Shown here one piece after another: positions 23,270-30,782 of a DNA stretch of 41,779 nucleotides. Source of the DNA: Candidatus Woesearchaeota archaeon (GTDB taxonomy: Archaea; Nanobdellota; Nanobdellia; Woesearchaeales; UBA525). The stretch spans positions 1 through 41,779 of the forward strand of contig JAAOYD010000033.1 of NCBI GenBank assembly GCA_018221165.1, given 5' to 3'. The position numbers and the translations under genes were made by a program. Position 1 is the first letter of the stretch. Every line of letters starts with the position of its first letter. Under the pieces are notes generated by a model. That model had not been told where the DNA came from. It made no database searches and worked only from the letters and a program-made list of their open reading frames with translations.

Positions 23270-24442
23270 TCACAACCCCGCATCCTTCTTCAACGCATCA
23301 GCCTTCTCCGTGCTTTCCCAGGAGAAGCCGCCGTCTTTCTCAGGGTCTCGTCCGAAGTGACCGTAGGCAGCAGTCCTGCGATAAATAGGCTTCTTCAAAC
23401 CGAGACTGTCAATGATACCTTTCGGCGTCAAATCAAAGTTCTTCTTCACAACCGCGACAATCTTCTCTTCATCAACAGTATGAGTCCCAAACGTATCCAC
23501 ATTAATCGAGGTCGGTTGCGCGACGCCAATAGCATAACTCAATTGGACTTCGCACTTCGTCGCCAATCCAGCAGCAACGATGTTCTTCGCCACCCAGCGA
23601 GCAGCGTAGGCAGCGCTCCGGTCGACCTTTGATGGGTCCTTGCCTGAAAACGCGCCACCACCATGCCGACCGACACCACCATAGGTGTCGACGATAATCT
23701 TCCTGCCAGTCACTCCGGCGTCTCCTTCCGGACCACCGATGACAAACCGTCCAGTGGGATTGATATGATACTTAGTCTCAGCGTCAAGGTATTCTTTGCA
23801 GACTGGAGTGATCACTTTTTCCTTGATTTCTTTCCGCAACTCATCCAATTCTTTCGAGACGAGGTGCTGTGTGCTAATGACCACAGCAGTAATCCGTTTC
23901 GGTACACCATCGTGATACTCTACTGAGACTTGACTCTTCCCGTCGGGGCCGATGTCTTTGATTTCTCCCTTCTTGCGCACTTGCGCGAGTCGGTGCGTGA
24001 GCTTGTGTGCCAGGATAATCGGCAGAGGCATCAAGTCGTCAGTTTCGTCGCAGGCAAAACCATACATCATTCCTTGGTCGCCAGCTCCTTGCTCCTTGTC
24101 ATCACCTTTTCCTTCGTCGACGCCTTGGGAGATATCAGGTGATTGTTCATGGATGGCGCTCAAGACAGCTGCATCTCCTGAGTCAATACCAAATTCGGGA
24201 TTGGTGTAGCCAATTTCTTTAAGCGTCTTCCGGGCAACTTTCTGAATATCAACATATCCTTTCGTCGTGACTTCGCCAGCGACGACAATCATGCCTGTCT
24301 TGGTGAGACATTCAACCGCGACGCGGCTGTTTGGGTCTTGTTCGAACAGGTTATCCAAGATTGCATCGCTCACTTGGTCACAAATTTTATCGGGGTGCCC
24401 TTCGGTGACGCTTTCGGAAGTAACATAGGTTATTTTTGCCAT
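23270..24442 (-). CDS. metK: S-adenosylmethionine synthetase, bacterial MetK type
   Basis: Makes S-adenosylmethionine from methionine and ATP. The 390 residues begin TYVTSESVTEGHPDKICDQ, the bacterial/eukaryotic signature, and contain GAGDQGMMYGFACDET and GGGAFSGKDPSKVDRSAAY, with catalytic His (GHPDK), Asp and Lys residues present. Most archaea use an unrelated-looking archaeal-type enzyme instead, so this points to gene transfer from bacteria. GAGGGAT precedes the ATG, and a TATA-like CTTTTAAAGG lies at about 24484-24495. No S-adenosylmethionine riboswitch is apparent in the short leader. Confidence 0.95.
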   Translation of the reverse strand: MAKITYVTSESVTEGHPDKICDQVSDAILDNLFEQDPNSRVAVECLTKTGMIVVAGEVTTKGYVDIQKVARKTLKEIGYTNPEFGIDSGDAAVLSAIHEQSPDISQGVDEGKGDDKEQGAGDQGMMYGFACDETDDLMPLPIILAHKLTHRLAQVRKKGEIKDIGPDGKSQVSVEYHDGVPKRITAVVISTQHLVSKELDELRKEIKEKVITPVCKEYLDAETKYHINPTGRFVIGGPEGDAGVTGRKIIVDTYGGVGRHGGGAFSGKDPSKVDRSAAYAARWVAKNIVAAGLATKCEVQLSYAIGVAQPTSINVDTFGTHTVDEEKIVAVVKKNFDLTPKGIIDSLGLKKPIYRRTAAYGHFGRDPEKDGGFSWESTEKADALKKDAGL

Positions 24443-24528
24443 AAGTATCCCTCTGAATTATTCTACCTGTATGCGACAGAGAGTCCTTTAAAAGAATTAT
24501 GGAGAGAAAGATTCTGATAAGAATAATA

Positions 24529-25458
24529 TTAGAGCTTTTCTAATTCTTGGGTGAGTTCTTTCACGCTCTTGCCACTATGCTGCAACGCCGCTAACTCGTC
24601 ATCAGCAAGTTCCAACTCAACCACTTTTTCGACACCATCTTTACCGAGGAGGCAAGGCACACCAAGGAAGATATCCTGCAGGCCATACTGACCAGTGAGC
24701 CAAGCACTGACCGGAACAGGTTTGTCAGAGTCAGTGAGCAGTGCATGGAGCACCTCGTAAATCGCTCCGCCAACGGCGAAGTAGGCGCTCCCGTTGCCAA
24801 GGAGTTTGACAATCTCCGCACCGCCGTGCTTGGTGCGTTCCTCAATAGCGGTAATCGTCTCAGCGTCGAGAACTTTAGAGAGTGGTTTTCCCTCGACAAA
24901 AGCGTGTCGGGAGAGCGGCACCATCAAATCCCCGTGACCACCAAGCACCATCGCGTCTATCTTTCTAGGACTGACGCTAGCTTTCTCAGAGATGAACGTC
25001 TTGTATCGTGTAGTATCAAGAGTGCCAGCCATACCAATGACTTTCTTCTTGTCATACCCTGATTCTTTCGCGGCAAGATAAGTCATGGCGTCCAACGGAT
25101 TCGAAACAATAAGTAAAACTGCATCAGGGGTGTGCTTCTTCACCTTCGCCACGACATCTTTCATGATCTTCGCGTTGATGGCGAGCACATCATCCCTGCT
25201 CTGGCCTGCCTTGCGCGGCACACCAGCTGTAATCACGACGACGTCGCTGCCGTCGATGAGAGCGTAATCATCACCGCCCTTAACTTTGACATCAAGACCA
25301 AAAACCCCAGTCGCTTCGTAGATGTCGAGCGCTTTCCCTTCAGTGGGCTTCGCCAGAATGTCAACGAGCGCCACCTCATCAACCAAGTCTTTCATGGCCA
25401 AGACATATGCCGCTGTGGCACCGACAAAACCAGCGCCGATAATCGAAATTTTACTCAT
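24529..25458 (-). CDS. mdh: Malate dehydrogenase, lactate-dehydrogenase-like
   Basis: A 309-residue NAD-dependent 2-hydroxyacid dehydrogenase that interconverts malate and oxaloacetate. Rossmann motif is IIGAGFVGATAAY (5-17). The substrate-discriminating loop reads GVPRKAGQSRDD, with an arginine where lactate dehydrogenases have glutamine, so malate is favoured. The catalytic pair is D-T-T-R (in GTLDTTRYKTF) and histidine in GGHGDLMVPL. SNPLDAMTYLA is also conserved. The gene is in a run of minus-strand metabolic genes, with a separate promoter from metK. Confidence 0.88.
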   Translation of the reverse strand: MSKISIIGAGFVGATAAYVLAMKDLVDEVALVDILAKPTEGKALDIYEATGVFGLDVKVKGGDDYALIDGSDVVVITAGVPRKAGQSRDDVLAINAKIMKDVVAKVKKHTPDAVLLIVSNPLDAMTYLAAKESGYDKKKVIGMAGTLDTTRYKTFISEKASVSPRKIDAMVLGGHGDLMVPLSRHAFVEGKPLSKVLDAETITAIEERTKHGGAEIVKLLGNGSAYFAVGGAIYEVLHALLTDSDKPVPVSAWLTGQYGLQDIFLGVPCLLGKDGVEKVVELELADDELAALQHSGKSVKELTQELEKL

Positions 25459-25542
25459 GGCTATGAGAAGAAAGCAGCCCTTAAAATAGATTCCGACACA
25501 AAAAGGATAGTTTTAAAACAGTCTGTCCACGCGCTAGCAGTC

Positions 25543-26499
25543 ATGAAAATTGCGTTTTTCGAAGTTGACAAGCATCAGAAGGCGTACCTCAGAGAATTCT
25601 TCCCTGAAGCTAACTATGACTATGGCCTCTTGACGCCGAAGGAAGCACCGAATTTTGCTGATATCGAGGTGCTCGTCATCCGCGTGTACACACAGGTCAC
25701 GGAAGAACTGCTAAATCTGCTCCCGAAACTGAAGCTTCTGCTCACGATGTCCACAGGTATCGATCATATCGATCTCAACGCATGCAAGAAGCATGGTGTC
25801 CAAGCATGTAACGTTACAGGATACAGCGATGAGGCCGTCGCCGAGCACGTTTTCGGCCTCCTGCTCTGCCTTGCAAAGAATATCGTCTCGACCTATAATC
25901 GGGTGAAGACTGGCCAGATGAGCGACTCGCGAATAGAAGGGTACGAACTCGCAGGCAAGACACTCGGAATTGTCGGCTGTGGTGGAATCGGCATCCACGC
26001 AGCGAAGATCGCTCAAGGCTTCGGCATGAAAATACTCGTTTTCGATATCGTCAAGAACGAGAAGTGGGCGAAGAAGTACGGATTCGATTATGTCGAGTTC
26101 GATGAGTTGTTAGCACAGTCTGACGCGGTGACGCTCCACGTTCCCTACAACAAGCACACGCATCATCTCATAGACAAGAAAGCCTTGGCCAAGATGAAAG
26201 ATGGTGCTGTCCTCATCAATACCGCACGTGGGCAGATTGTCGATACGGAAGCTCTTCTCACCGCATTAGAGAACAAGACGCTCAGTGGCGCGGGGCTCGA
26301 TGTGGTCGAGGATGAGAACTTTATCGAGGACAAGCCGGTGAATGATCTGCAGAAGCACCTATTCAAAATGGAGAACGTCATCGTGACGCCGCACAATGCC
26401 TATAACAGCATTGAAGCTTTGCATCGTCGCCTAGACACCACAGTAAAGAATATCACGTCGTTCAGCGAAGGGAAAGAGCTGAATGACAAGCTGGTCTAA
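25543..26499 (+). CDS. D-2-hydroxyacid dehydrogenase
   Basis: 318 residues from ATG 25543. The frame is open further upstream, but that part runs antisense through mdh, and a TATA-like GTTTTAAAAC at about 25510-25519 lies 27 bases before this ATG. NAD-binding motif is GIVGCGGIGIHAAKIA. The conserved HVPYNKHTHHLID and INTARGQIVDTEAL follow, then the catalytic histidine in TPHNAYNS. The motif set resembles D-lactate dehydrogenases, but other D-2-hydroxyacids are possible. Its stop overlaps that of the convergent aminopeptidase gene. Confidence 0.9.
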   Translation: MKIAFFEVDKHQKAYLREFFPEANYDYGLLTPKEAPNFADIEVLVIRVYTQVTEELLNLLPKLKLLLTMSTGIDHIDLNACKKHGVQACNVTGYSDEAVAEHVFGLLLCLAKNIVSTYNRVKTGQMSDSRIEGYELAGKTLGIVGCGGIGIHAAKIAQGFGMKILVFDIVKNEKWAKKYGFDYVEFDELLAQSDAVTLHVPYNKHTHHLIDKKALAKMKDGAVLINTARGQIVDTEALLTALENKTLSGAGLDVVEDENFIEDKPVNDLQKHLFKMENVIVTPHNAYNSIEALHRRLDTTVKNITSFSEGKELNDKLV

Positions 26500-27974
26500 C
26501 GGTTCTCTACATAGTTCGTGAGTATTCTGACACCCCAGCCAGTGGCGCCTTTCGGAATGCAAGGCCGTTCGCGTTCTTCATTCACGGCAGCACCCATGTC
26601 AATGTGCGCCCATTTCTTCGGTTCCTTGACGAATTCCTGGAGAAAGATTGCGCCAGCCGCGATGCCGGCGTAGAACTGGAAGCCCAGATTCTTGACGTCA
26701 GCAATCTCAGATTTGATATCTTCTTTGTAATCGTCCCACATGGGAATGCGCCACGCACGGTCGCCCGAAACGTCACCAGCAGCGACAAGTCCTTCGGCAA
26801 TGCCATCAGTCGGCGAGCACACAGCCGCGGCGTTCGCACCAAGCGCGACCATAGCAGCTCCTGTCAGCGTCGCGATATCAATAATGCCATCGTTCTTGAG
26901 CGTTGAGGCATAGGAGAGACAATCAGCGAGGACGATGCGCCCTTCAGCGTCGGTGTTCGCCACTTCGATGGTCTTGCCGTTCATGGCTTTCACCACGTCG
27001 CCGGGCTTGTAGGCGTTACCGCTAATCATGTTCTCGACCGCGCCGATGATGACCGTGACATGCACTGGGAGTTTGAGCTTGGCAATAGCAACGAGCATTC
27101 CCATAAGGGCAGCTGCGCCACCCATGTCGTCCTTCATCGCCTCGAGCATCTTGGTCTTGAGGTTGTAGCCACCGCTGTCGTAGGTGACACCTTTTCCGCA
27201 GAAAATCAAATGTTCTTTCGCCTTTCGCTTCTTGTACTCAAGGACGAGCAAGCGAGGCTTAACAGGACTTCCCCGGCCAACTGCGAGCATAGCTTCCATC
27301 TTCCTGCTACGGAGCTTTCCTTCATTCAGGATGGTGAGGTCAAGGTCGTGTTCTCTTGCGAGGCGCTTCGCTTCCTTTTCCATTGTCGCCGGATTCAGGT
27401 CAGACGCAGGCGTGTTCACCAGGTCACGAGCGTAGTTTGCTGCTTCCCCGAGGATGAGACCACGGTGGAGGCCTTGTTTCGCTTTCTCTTGCTGCTCGGT
27501 TTTCTCGACGATGATCGTGAATCTTTTGAGCTGCTTAATCTCGTCGAGTCCTTGTGTTTTATATTTGAGGAATTTGTAGTTGCTAAGAACTATTCCTTCG
27601 GTGATGGCTTGGATGGCCTGGTCGAGGCCTTCCGCCTTGTCATCGTGGAATGGAACGGTAAGATGGTCGCTAAATTCACGCGCAACTTTGACAGCTGTGC
27701 CTGCCGCTCGTCGCAGGGTCTCAAGATTAACCTCTTGTTTCTTGCCGAGTCCGACGAGGAGGAGCTTCTTGAAAGCCTGCTTTGGCGTCCTCAGCATTGC
27801 CGCTTGGAGCTTCTTGCCAGTGAATTCCTTGCTCTCGCGAAGCGCCTTGATATCATCACCGAGAAGTTTCTCCACCGTCTTGTATTCTGCCGAGTCCTCA
27901 TCCTCTGCTGTGAAGATGATGAGCATATCTGTGTTGTGCGAACCCAGAGCGCCATGAATGACTGTGCCTTTCAT
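26496..27974 (-). CDS. pepA: Leucyl aminopeptidase, M17 family
   Basis: 492 residues. The ATG at 27974 was chosen because AGGTGG lies 7 bases before it and a TATA-like TTTTTTATACCC lies at about 28005-28016; a longer in-frame ORF passes the promoter. The C-terminal catalytic domain has GKGVTYDSGGYNLKTK, MKDDMGGAAAL and NTDAEGRIVLAD, containing the two-metal site and active-site lysine and arginine. It removes N-terminal residues, especially Leu, from peptides as a hexamer in the cytosol. Overlap with the convergent dehydrogenase is 4 bases (CTAA). Confidence 0.93.
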   Translation of the reverse strand: MKGTVIHGALGSHNTDMLIIFTAEDEDSAEYKTVEKLLGDDIKALRESKEFTGKKLQAAMLRTPKQAFKKLLLVGLGKKQEVNLETLRRAAGTAVKVAREFSDHLTVPFHDDKAEGLDQAIQAITEGIVLSNYKFLKYKTQGLDEIKQLKRFTIIVEKTEQQEKAKQGLHRGLILGEAANYARDLVNTPASDLNPATMEKEAKRLAREHDLDLTILNEGKLRSRKMEAMLAVGRGSPVKPRLLVLEYKKRKAKEHLIFCGKGVTYDSGGYNLKTKMLEAMKDDMGGAAALMGMLVAIAKLKLPVHVTVIIGAVENMISGNAYKPGDVVKAMNGKTIEVANTDAEGRIVLADCLSYASTLKNDGIIDIATLTGAAMVALGANAAAVCSPTDGIAEGLVAAGDVSGDRAWRIPMWDDYKEDIKSEIADVKNLGFQFYAGIAAGAIFLQEFVKEPKKWAHIDMGAAVNEERERPCIPKGATGWGVRILTNYVENR

Positions 27975-28023
27975 ATGAACCACCTGAAGGTATGGACGAG
28001 AAGGGGTATAAAAAAGTGATGCT

Positions 28024-28779
28024 TTATCTGAGTTGTTCGACGAGCTGAGCATGCAATGCTTTGTTCGCTATGAGGAAGCTCGTGCTGTCAGGTCCTACCT
28101 TCTTGCCATTCATGTCAGTGACTTTTCCGCCGAGCTCTTCAATCATGACAACATAGGGTGCAAAGTCGTAGAATCCAAGACCACCACCCATCATCGCTTC
28201 GACTTTTCCGGTGAGGACTGCTTGGTATTCTTCCCGAGCATCAAGGATGGTAGTAGAGAAGGAATCTTTGATGAGTTGCCAAACTTGTTGGTCCTTATCC
28301 ACCCTGGTGAAGCCTTTCAGCCATTCAAAGGTGAGGATGGATTTGGCGATGTCTGTTTCTTGGGAGAGTTTGGCAGTCTCACCATCGATTGTGACACCTT
28401 TGCCTTTCTCGCAAGTCATGAGGTGGTCGCGAAGCGCGTCGTAGCTCACACCCATAATGACCTCGTCACCTTTCATGAGCGCGATGAGAACCGAAAAATG
28501 GTCGATGCCACGAAGAAAGTGGTGCGTGCCATCTAATGGGTCGATGACCCACGTGTACTCACTGTCACCACTCTTGCCGGTCTCTTCGCCGAAGAAGGCA
28601 TGGTCAGGGAAGGTCGCTTTGATTGTTTCAATGATAACAGCTTCAGATTCCTTGTCTGCGGTAGAAACGAGGGACTTGTCTTCCTTGACCTCTATTTCCA
28701 CTTGGTGCTGGAAGTACTTCTTGTGGATTTCGCCAGCCTTCTTCGCTGCGTCGATGGCAACATCTAAGAATTCACTCAT
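28024..28779 (-). CDS. Inositol-monophosphatase-family phosphatase
   Basis: A 251-residue Mg-dependent sugar/inositol phosphatase. Metal-binding motifs: FFGEETGKSGD (about 69-79; the glutamate), VIDPLDGTHHFLRGI (about 86-100; D-P-L-D-G-T), and in the C-terminal half FYDFAPYVVMIEELGG, which replaces the usual WDxAAG. The substrate could be myo-inositol-1-phosphate or fructose-1,6-bisphosphate; archaeal members often do both. The start overlaps the stop of trxB by 4 bases, so the two genes are co-translated. FYDFAP instead of WDxA is somewhat unusual. Confidence 0.88.
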   Translation of the reverse strand: MSEFLDVAIDAAKKAGEIHKKYFQHQVEIEVKEDKSLVSTADKESEAVIIETIKATFPDHAFFGEETGKSGDSEYTWVIDPLDGTHHFLRGIDHFSVLIALMKGDEVIMGVSYDALRDHLMTCEKGKGVTIDGETAKLSQETDIAKSILTFEWLKGFTRVDKDQQVWQLIKDSFSTTILDAREEYQAVLTGKVEAMMGGGLGFYDFAPYVVMIEELGGKVTDMNGKKVGPDSTSFLIANKALHAQLVEQLR

Positions 28780-29705
28780 CGTTTCTCGATCTCCGCCTTG
28801 CGAACGTCTTCGAACGCTGAGAATGCTGCCGCGACACCTTCAGCTGCACCCGTAATGGTCTGCTTGAACGGTCGGTTGGCTGCGTCGCCGGCTGCGTAGA
28901 TAAGAGGTACGTTTGTTCGTGAGTGACCATCGATGATAATCTCCTTGCGCTCGTCGAGCTTGACGCCGAGCTTGGCCGCCATCTCTGTCTGCGGGTCCGA
29001 ACCAATCATGATGAAGGCACCTTCCACTGGCAGAACGTCTTTGCCATCGTAGGGGTTATTGAGTTTGATGCCTGTCAAGGCGTTCTCGCCAACAAATTCC
29101 ACTGGCGCAGTATTGTAGAGAATCTCTATCTTCTCGTTCTCCTCCATCTTCTTGAGATTGATGGGCTCTGCCCGCATGTGATCTTTGCGTACAATAACAT
29201 AGACCTTACTCGCGTGTTCCGCCAGCAAACTCGCTGCGGATGCCGCACCGTCACCACCGCCGATGACCGCGACTGGCGCGTTCTTGAAGAAAGCTGCATC
29301 GCAGGTGGGACAAAAGCTGACACCTTTACTGGAGAACTCTTCCTCGCCAGGGATACCGAGATGTCGGTGCTTGCTGCCAAGCGTGAGAACAACTGATTTC
29401 GCATCGTAGGTACCACTGCCAGTCGTGACTGTGAATGCGTCGCCGTCCTTCTCGATGCTCTTGACCCATTCCTGCTTGATTTCGATGCCAAAGCTCTCGA
29501 CGTGTTCCTTGAACTTAGTCATGAGTTCTCTGCCTGGGATGCCGATAAAACCAGGGTAGTTCTCGACTTTGTGGCTTTCGTTCAATAATCCACCCACTTC
29601 CGCACCAATAATGAGTGTTTTCAAGCCGAAGCGGTGGCTGTAAATCGCGGCAGGCATGCCTGCGGAGGCAGCGCCGATAACAATGATATCGTAGGAATCA
29701 CTCAT
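28776..29705 (-). CDS. trxB: Thioredoxin reductase-like flavoprotein
   Basis: 309 residues, the length of low-molecular-weight thioredoxin reductases. FAD-binding start is IIVIGAASAGMPAAIYSHRF, where the usual GxGxxG is GAASAG. The redox-active pair is CPTC (in FCPTCDAAFF, about 133-142). NADPH-binding VAVIGGGDGAASAASLLA follows, then VIVRKDHMRAEP, and the C-terminal GHSRTNVPLIYAAGDA. It reduces thioredoxin or a related disulfide protein. The usual second position of CxTC (Ala/Ser) is Pro here. It leads the IMPase gene in one operon. Confidence 0.9.
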   Translation of the reverse strand: MSDSYDIIVIGAASAGMPAAIYSHRFGLKTLIIGAEVGGLLNESHKVENYPGFIGIPGRELMTKFKEHVESFGIEIKQEWVKSIEKDGDAFTVTTGSGTYDAKSVVLTLGSKHRHLGIPGEEEFSSKGVSFCPTCDAAFFKNAPVAVIGGGDGAASAASLLAEHASKVYVIVRKDHMRAEPINLKKMEENEKIEILYNTAPVEFVGENALTGIKLNNPYDGKDVLPVEGAFIMIGSDPQTEMAAKLGVKLDERKEIIIDGHSRTNVPLIYAAGDAANRPFKQTITGAAEGVAAAFSAFEDVRKAEIEKR

Positions 29706-29858
29706 AGTATCACCTGTAGTATACGAAAAAGGACAGATAGAGCGCTTTTAAACCTTGTGTAGAAGCGTCAAGAAGTGCTATAAGAATGCACGAGCGCTAG
29801 GTCGGAATCTTTAAGAATCGTCGTCACGTGAAACGCTGAAAAGGTAAGAGGGATACTC

Positions 29859-30068
29859 ATGGCAAAAAAGAAAGATAAATGTGATTGGAAATCATCCTGT
29901 AACACTAAAGAATGCGGCGGTTGCGCGTATTTCCTAGGTTTCCTCGGCGCGGCTATATACTATATCTCAACCGCGACAGGATTCTGGGGTGGCGTGCTCG
30001 GCTTCATCAAAGCCATCATCTGGCCGCTCTTCCTCGTGCTCGAAGTGCTGAAATACGTGGGAGCATAA
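29859..30068 (+). CDS. Small Cys-containing membrane protein
   Basis: 69 residues. The N-terminal part holds four cysteines, including KDKCDWKSSCNTKECGGC. One or two membrane segments follow (YFLGFLGAAIYYISTATGFW and IKAIIWPLFLVLEVLKYV). GAGGGAT precedes the ATG, and a TATA-like CTTTAAGAA lies at about 29802-29810. The cysteine cluster could bind a metal or form disulfides. It is next to the copper-handling genes but on the other strand. Similar small proteins are common in archaea and bacteria; no function is known to me. Confidence 0.7.
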   Translation: MAKKKDKCDWKSSCNTKECGGCAYFLGFLGAAIYYISTATGFWGGVLGFIKAIIWPLFLVLEVLKYVGA

Positions 30069-30096
30069 ACAATTTTTAAGAATAAGGAAAGTTGTT

Positions 30097-30366
30097 TTAT
30101 CTTCCACAGCCACAGCCTTTGTTGCCACAGGCACCAGGAGTCTCGCAGGAGCCGCCGCAAGAGCCTGCACCTTCGCAAGAACCAACGTTGCCACCACAAG
30201 AACCAGTACCATAATTCCCGTCGGCAACTGCACAGCTTCCGCCGCCGCATCCGCCGGCTTTGTAGGATTTTTCGCTCATGTCGTCTACCGCATTCGCGGT
30301 GACGAAGACAGCAGCCACCATCAACACGGCAGCGATGCCAAGCACAGTTACTATTGTTTTGCTCAT
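30097..30366 (-). CDS. Secreted Gly/Cys-rich small protein
   Basis: 89 residues: signal peptide or anchor MSKTIVTVLGIAAVLMVAAVF, then a Gly/Ser/Cys-rich domain with nine cysteines in repeated GSC/GGC/GAC units (for example YGTGSCGGN). AGGTGG precedes the ATG, and a TATA-like CTATAAAC lies at 30399-30406. Since it lies next to a copper operon and is cysteine-rich, metal binding outside the cytoplasm is a plausible role (inference). The low-complexity sequence could also be a surface glycine-rich protein. Confidence 0.7.
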   Translation of the reverse strand: MSKTIVTVLGIAAVLMVAAVFVTANAVDDMSEKSYKAGGCGGGSCAVADGNYGTGSCGGNVGSCEGAGSCGGSCETPGACGNKGCGCGR

Positions 30367-30428
30367 TTTTCCACCTCGGTGTCTTTAGTATTGTAACGTG
30401 TTTATAGTTTTCGTGTTTGAAAACAAGT

Positions 30429-30779
30429 TTATTCTACATTCAGCGTGCCGAAGTACATGTTCATGCCGCAGCTGGCGGTCAACGGACCGGGCTTCGTAGG
30501 TGTGAACGTGACTTGCGAATCGCCAGCTTGAATCACTTTCTTGACGCCTTCCGCGTGGATGTTAAAGCTCCGTTCGCAGCCACGGAATTCCTCAGCTTGG
30601 AACTGCAAGGTCACTGGTTCACCAGCTTTGACCGTGCTTGGTGTAAACACGTACTCACCGTTTTGAAAGTTCACCTTGACGACATTCGCTGTCGCACCAG
30701 TTGTTGTGCTTGTTTCAGTCGTGCTGCAAGCAGCCACCACAAGCAAGGCCATAATCCCCACTATAATTGCATATTTCAT
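30429..30779 (-). CDS. Cupredoxin-like lipoprotein
   Basis: 116 residues. A signal peptide and lipobox LLVVAACS put the lipid-attached cysteine at residue 18. A T/S-rich linker follows, then a cupredoxin-like beta domain: VKVNFQNGEYVFTPSTV, AGEPVTLQF, GCERSFNIHAE and TASCGMNMYFGTLNVE. The last stretch, with C-G-M and an upstream histidine and cysteine, resembles the copper site of small CopA-associated cupredoxins. It begins 3 bases after the CopA stop, with GGAGGT inside the end of copA, so it is the last gene of the copper operon. It probably carries copper outside the cell membrane. Confidence 0.82.
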   Translation of the reverse strand: MKYAIIVGIMALLVVAACSTTETSTTTGATANVVKVNFQNGEYVFTPSTVKAGEPVTLQFQAEEFRGCERSFNIHAEGVKKVIQAGDSQVTFTPTKPGPLTASCGMNMYFGTLNVE

Positions 30780-30782
30780 TCT

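Noticed and set aside
25132..25542. N-terminal extension of the hydroxyacid dehydrogenase ORF
   Set aside because: It runs antisense through mdh and past the promoter at 25510; the real start is 25543.
27060..28019. 319-residue plus-strand ORF
   Set aside because: Antisense of pepA; no promoter or family motif.
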